DNA from: Zygnema cylindricum | Lineage: Eukaryota > Streptophyta > Zygnematophyceae > Zygnematales > Zygnemataceae | Direction: 5' to 3' | DNA: 64,000 nt | Assembly: GCA_037447655.1 (NCBI GenBank) | Contig: JBBHKE010000928.1 | Location: forward strand, 255,163 to 319,162 | Shown here: in pieces, positions 60,303-64,000 of the stretch | How the letters are laid out: each line of letters opens with the position of its first letter | Position numbering within the stretch: the stretch's first letter is position 1 | Translations under genes and position numbers: made by a program | The notes under the pieces: model-generated | The model's database searches: none | Seen by the model: the letters and a program-made list of their open reading frames with translations, nothing else | Told to the model about the DNA's origin: nothing

Positions 60303-61150
60303 CTATTGTTTTTAGAAAGCTTTAGTCCTCTCTATGCCTCAGCTGTGAGGGAGAGAGAGTTGTTCAGGATTTAAGCTATTTTTGGTTAAGTTCGGTTCAA
60401 TACTTACCGAAATTAGTGTGACAGTGAAGTTGGGAGTTCACGGTTCATTCACACTTGAGACACGCGTCGTCACTTGAGAGAAATGCGTGAGTATGTCCTC
60501 CGTGGACGTACGGAAATTCGACAGGACCACGGGACTTTGTGAAGTCAGTTCTACGGTGCCAAATCCTCTAATCGGACGGCAGACAGCTGCCACCAACAAA
60601 TATTGACGAGGCGTGACTAGATCACTATCACTTTACGTTGTCTGAACTTCGGTGTAAATATTTGGTAGAAAAGAATTTTGTCTGTAGTGAATTAGTTGTT
60701 TAGTGTTGAGAATGTGGTATATGACATACCTTCAGTACACAGGTATACTCACAGTATTTGTTGTGTTAGAATGTTATATGTACGGCTAGAAAGCCTCCGT
60801 ACAGCTTAGTGTAGTTTCGGTGTATAGAAGTAGGACTTATTGAATTTGATTCATTAGGAACAAATGATATGAAAACTGTGCACTCAGTTTTATGTAATTT
60901 CATTTCTGTATATCTCACAGATATGTTAGCGGAATTCATTGAAATTTTGTGCGTGTGTTCCTTTGCATGTTATCTACACTGTAGTTAATATTCATTACCC
61001 TTAGGGCGTTTTTCTGAAAGTTATAGTCTGTCAAAGTTGCTGTTCAGCCATCGGTATTTGTGGAAGCTTCCTCTTTTGATTTGTTCTACGATGACTACTG
61101 CTGCATCTTCTTCATCTTCAGTGCTTGCAGTTGTCTCAGAACAACAAGAT
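60303..61150 (+). mobile_element. About 0.85-kb insertion splitting the copia protease region
   Basis: The minus-strand protease/gag-pre-integrase reading stops at about 61145 (KLVGLMD) and resumes at about 60300 (MRVLVDGKTSIVPF). The insert has no minus-strand homology to copia. On the plus strand, near its right end, an ATG opens MTTAASSSSSVLAVVSEQQD, which looks like the N-terminus of another retrotransposon gag and is cut off at the junction. The left part could therefore be an LTR plus leader. Junction words ATCTATT and ATCCATT may be a worn target duplication. Identity uncertain. Confidence 0.4.
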
Positions 61151-62422
61151 CCATTAATCCCACTAATTTAGTGGTTATTATTCTCCTATCCCCATACTCT
61201 ATCTCTACAGTAGGGATCTTTCTCATTTTAGTAAACAATGGTTTTTCTCTACACATATGCATAGAGGCTCCTAAATCAATAATCCATCCTTCTTCAGAAG
61301 CTTCTCTTACTCCTTCAAAAGCACACTTTTGCCTCCTTAGAATCTCTAGCTCACCTTTCACCTCCAGCTCCTCGTTGAAGAGGAGTTCTCCATCGTCCTC
61401 ATCGGCATCCTCTCCCATGACTTGTGTTGCCACAAATGCCTTCTTCTTTCTTGCGGCTGGTTTTCCGATTTGCTCCTCCTTCAATCTCAGCTCTGTCAAT
61501 TTAGTACACTTTGCCATGAAATGTCCAGGCTTCTTACAAAAGTGACAGAGCCCTTTCAAAGGCCTCAATCCACATCAGTCCGATTGGTTTCCTCTTCCTC
61601 CTCGACCAAATTTTCCACAAGGTTTCTTAGAATCCTTATCCCGCCAGTTAGTTCCAACAACTGATGCTTCAACACTCTTTCCTCTTCTCGGAATCTTAAT
61701 TTTGCTTTCCCAAACCAAAATCAACCCCACAACGGAGTTTTCGATCCATCGATGATCTGGCCAAATCTTGAACCTTGTTAACAATGTTTTCATAATCATT
61801 TGAGAGTTTCATCAACAAAGTATTCACCTTCTCTTTCTCGGTCTCCCTTTTTCTTGCACTCTCCAACTCCATAAATAACAAGGCCAAGTCGTTACAAAAA
61901 TCTAACGTCTTTCCCCCTTTGAACACTTACGCTTGTACCTTCTGATTTGCCAGCTTTTGCTGCTGAATCGTACCACTCTTGTAAATGTTGACAAGAGCCT
62001 CCCACATCCCATTCGCCCTGTCCACATGAAGATGAGGTGTAACAACTGCTTGAGTGAGACGCTCGAGAATAAAATGAGTCACCACAGTGTTGTTGAAATC
62101 CTAGATTTTGGTATCATTTGCCTAGAATTTTTGAACATCTACTGCTGGAACCGATCTAGTTGCAATTGGTGTGAGTTTCTCCTTCCCCATCTCCTTCTTT
62201 GTGTCGGACACCGTGCTTTCTCCAACATCATGTACCACCTCTGCCTCAACAGATTCCTCTTGTGAATCGAGATCCTCCAAACCCTGGTGGAACTCCCAAT
62301 TTTGCAGTTCCGTGACGCACGCGACCACTCTCAATGCCCCATAGCCGTTTTTCAAACAAGGCACCCCTCATCATGGTTACATGTATATCAACCCTGTTCC
62401 ATTGAAAATGGGCACCCTAAAG

Positions 62423-62437
62423 GGTGGGCCCATAACC
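62423..62437 (-). other. Primer-binding site matching the anticodon half of initiator tRNA-Met
   Basis: Immediately after the 5' LTR end (minus strand ...GAAGTACA) the sequence is GGTTATGGGCCCACC. It is complementary to GGTGGGCCCATAACC, which in plant initiator tRNA-Met (from memory) is the anticodon stem and loop, not the 3' acceptor end. The expected copia site TGGTATCAGAGC is absent here. Confidence 0.7.
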
Positions 62438-63584
62438 TGTACTTCTATGACCTCCATTCGTACACAGAATGTCCAACTTATCTGAAGCCTCCAAGATAGA
62501 ATATGCACTTTTGAATTCAGCAATGAATAAGTGCCACCCTGGCATGCAAAAACTCTGAGTGACTTCACCTCTGTGTAGCGTGGACTCCCTTGAGTCCGTA
62601 GAAAAGAGAATCACTGAAATTGCTCACCTGAGCATTAAGTTATGGCTTTTCAAAGAGAACGAATTATACCGATGGCCTCTGAAAGAGAGGGTTTTCAAAA
62701 AAGTCTAAGTTCAAAGAACCTACTCATAGCCCTTGTAGACCAATCAAATTATCATACACTACATAATGTATATACAAAGTACGGTAGCCGCCGTACTTTA
62801 TGTACGGAATTATGCGGCACCACTCTCGCTCTACCACGTGGTGAATAAGTCGTCGCCGTTCTGTCCCTTTTTTCTCTAGCATCGTATATGATGATGCCAC
62901 GTGTCAGTTTTCCTCCACTTTGGCAAAGTGCTACCAAAAAGTCTTTCCGACATGTTGGCACTTATACATGGCGTCCTTTCGTAATTCGACGATCAATGTT
63001 GGCTGTTCGATTCTGATGGCGCGCTAAATAATCTTTCATGACCGTTGAAATTCTACGCTCGTCGTTCTGTGTTGACCGTTGAATTTCTACGGCCATCATT
63101 CTGTGTTGACCATTTGAAATTCTAGGTCACTCTGAAATTGCGGCTCCTCTGCGAGCCGTTAATCGCGAACGACATTTGATTTCGTCCGTTGAAATTAAAT
63201 GTCGTTTTGTTCATTTCGCGTGCTAGAGTATTTTGTGCGGTACTCTAAGCTTCCATGTTCATTTCATTCTGTAAGCCGCTAAATTAAATGTGTCGCCCCG
63301 TCATTCTTTAAGTATTTATCAAATTTAACTAATACATCGATCATTCAAGACCTATTGGATAAGACATACGACTATTCCGTACGCTTGTCATCCGGGAGGT
63401 CACACGATCAATTCCTTGCCCTGCAAACTATCTTTTGCTGGTGTTGTGTCTTCCGCCTGTCTTCTCATCTGCTTGAGGCAGCCATGGGTGCTTGCTAGTT
63501 CTTAGAAACTAAGACAATAATGAGAACTGTAGAATGACCATAGACTGACTAAAGAGATAGGTTATAAAATACCCAATTCCAACA
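62438..63584 (-). mobile_element. 5' LTR of the minus-strand copia element
   Basis: On the minus strand it starts TGTTGGAATTGGGTATTTT and ends GAAGTACA, the TG...CA form of an LTR. The flanking ATGAG at 63585-63589 equals the ATGAG at 56120-56124, a perfect 5-bp target duplication that fixes both outer ends. Compared with the other LTR it has a local duplication of about 65 bp near 63050-63115 (TTCTGTGTTGACC twice). Confidence 0.9.
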
Positions 63585-63589
63585 ATGAG

Positions 63590-64000
63590 AAAGTCAAATC
63601 TATGATATATAATTGATAAACGGAAAATAAAAATAAGAGGATATTTTCATAGATATTTGGAAACAAAAACTGGTCGGAAAAGGAGACTTCAACAGATTTT
63701 GAGGAAAGGGGAGAAGTAAATCTAGGGGGGGCTCCAAAGGAAAGGGGAGAAGAGGAATATTTGATGAAAGGGTTAGGGGAGGAGAAATATTTTTTGGGAA
63801 TAAAAATAGAAAGTGATAGTGGAAAGAATTCCATGGGAGAAAGTGAGGAAAGTTAAGAAAATCGGGTAATTATTAAATATAAAAATATGATTTCGGAAGA
63901 TGTAGATTTTATGAGGAACTTAGTGGGGACTCTTGATTTAAGGATAGATTTTGGGGGTAATGGTTTTCTCATCACTAATGGGAGTGATGCCATCTATGAA
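63590..64000. other. Right edge, unresolved; possible partial open frame
   Basis: This should continue the older plus-strand copia element after the insertion, but I recognise no copia domain. From an ATG at 63887 a plus frame (MISEDVDFMRNLVGTLDLRI onwards) stays open for 38 codons to the window end. It is not recognised and may be part of a larger gene or element beyond the edge. Confidence 0.25.

Larger units (their letters stand above)
57198..62374 (-). pseudogene. Degenerate Ty1/copia gag-pol
   Basis: Minus-strand order gag, protease, integrase, reverse transcriptase, RNase H is that of Ty1/copia. Gag starts at 62374 (ATGATGAGGGGT) and is broken by stops and frameshifts. The zinc knuckle CHFCKKPGHFMAKC is intact at about 61510-61550. 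The protease motif reads WIIDLGASMHM, with Leu where Ser or Thr is expected. 60303-61150 interrupts the protease region. Integrase with its HKKLGHVHLD zinc segment and WSRYFRVYFLK lies at 59557-60045. Reverse transcriptase lies at 57814-59499, with QMDIKTAFLHRELEEE and the catalytic YVDD (IYVDDLIVL). RNase H (KIFCDNQAAIAIATNP) lies at 57198-57473. Several in-frame stops (for example after the integrase core near 59557 and in the RT at about 58400) make it inactive. Confidence 0.88.

Overview
The window is nuclear DNA of a streptophyte (a plant or a charophyte-grade alga). Two lines of evidence support this. One is a plastid-type phylloquinone gene of the MenA/ABC4 family with nine exons. The other is a pair of plant-type GH9 endo-glucanase genes that carry CBM49-like modules, GT-AG introns and plant-style transit or signal peptides. 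Ty1/copia and hAT relics, several families of short inverted-repeat elements, SINE-like repeats and microsatellites fill most of the remaining sequence. I cannot name the genus from the sequence.

Layout. 0-5.4 kb is repeats: a 10-N gap, a 257-nt segment that is a letter-for-letter reversal of a segment 140 bp downstream, and a 1.4-kb hAT-type element with a second hAT-type element nested in it. 5.67-10.87 kb (+) is the MenA/ABC4-like gene. 10.9-24.0 kb is repeat-rich, with minisatellites, small inverted-repeat elements and a GH9 exon relic at 14.9 kb. 24.23-30.31 kb (+) and 38.46-33.26 kb (-) hold two GH9 genes arranged tail to tail. Their exon lengths are identical across the catalytic domain, so they are an inverted duplication. 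The plus copy keeps two CBM49-like modules. The minus copy has lost the splice donor in front of its second module, and that module also carries a one-base deletion. 39.6-48 kb is again repeats: TA-flanked elements, a 578-bp direct duplication, a SINE-like tandem array and a 1.56-kb palindromic pair with TAA flanks. 48.6-51.1 kb has an LTR-like fragment followed by a degenerate hAT (DUF659) transposase. 53.8-56.1 kb (+) is the 5' end of an old copia element. 56.125-63.584 kb (-) is a second copia element inserted into it, with a perfect 5-bp target duplication and a primer site that matches the anticodon half of initiator tRNA-Met.

Function. The only host genes I can support are the phylloquinone prenyltransferase (plastid; photosystem I cofactor) and the two secreted cellulases (cell-wall remodelling). 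They are unrelated to each other. The remaining DNA is mobile-element or low-complexity sequence. I found no evidence of a new defence or biosynthetic system. The most unusual observations are the mirror repeat, the decaying second carbohydrate-binding module, and the half-tRNA primer site.
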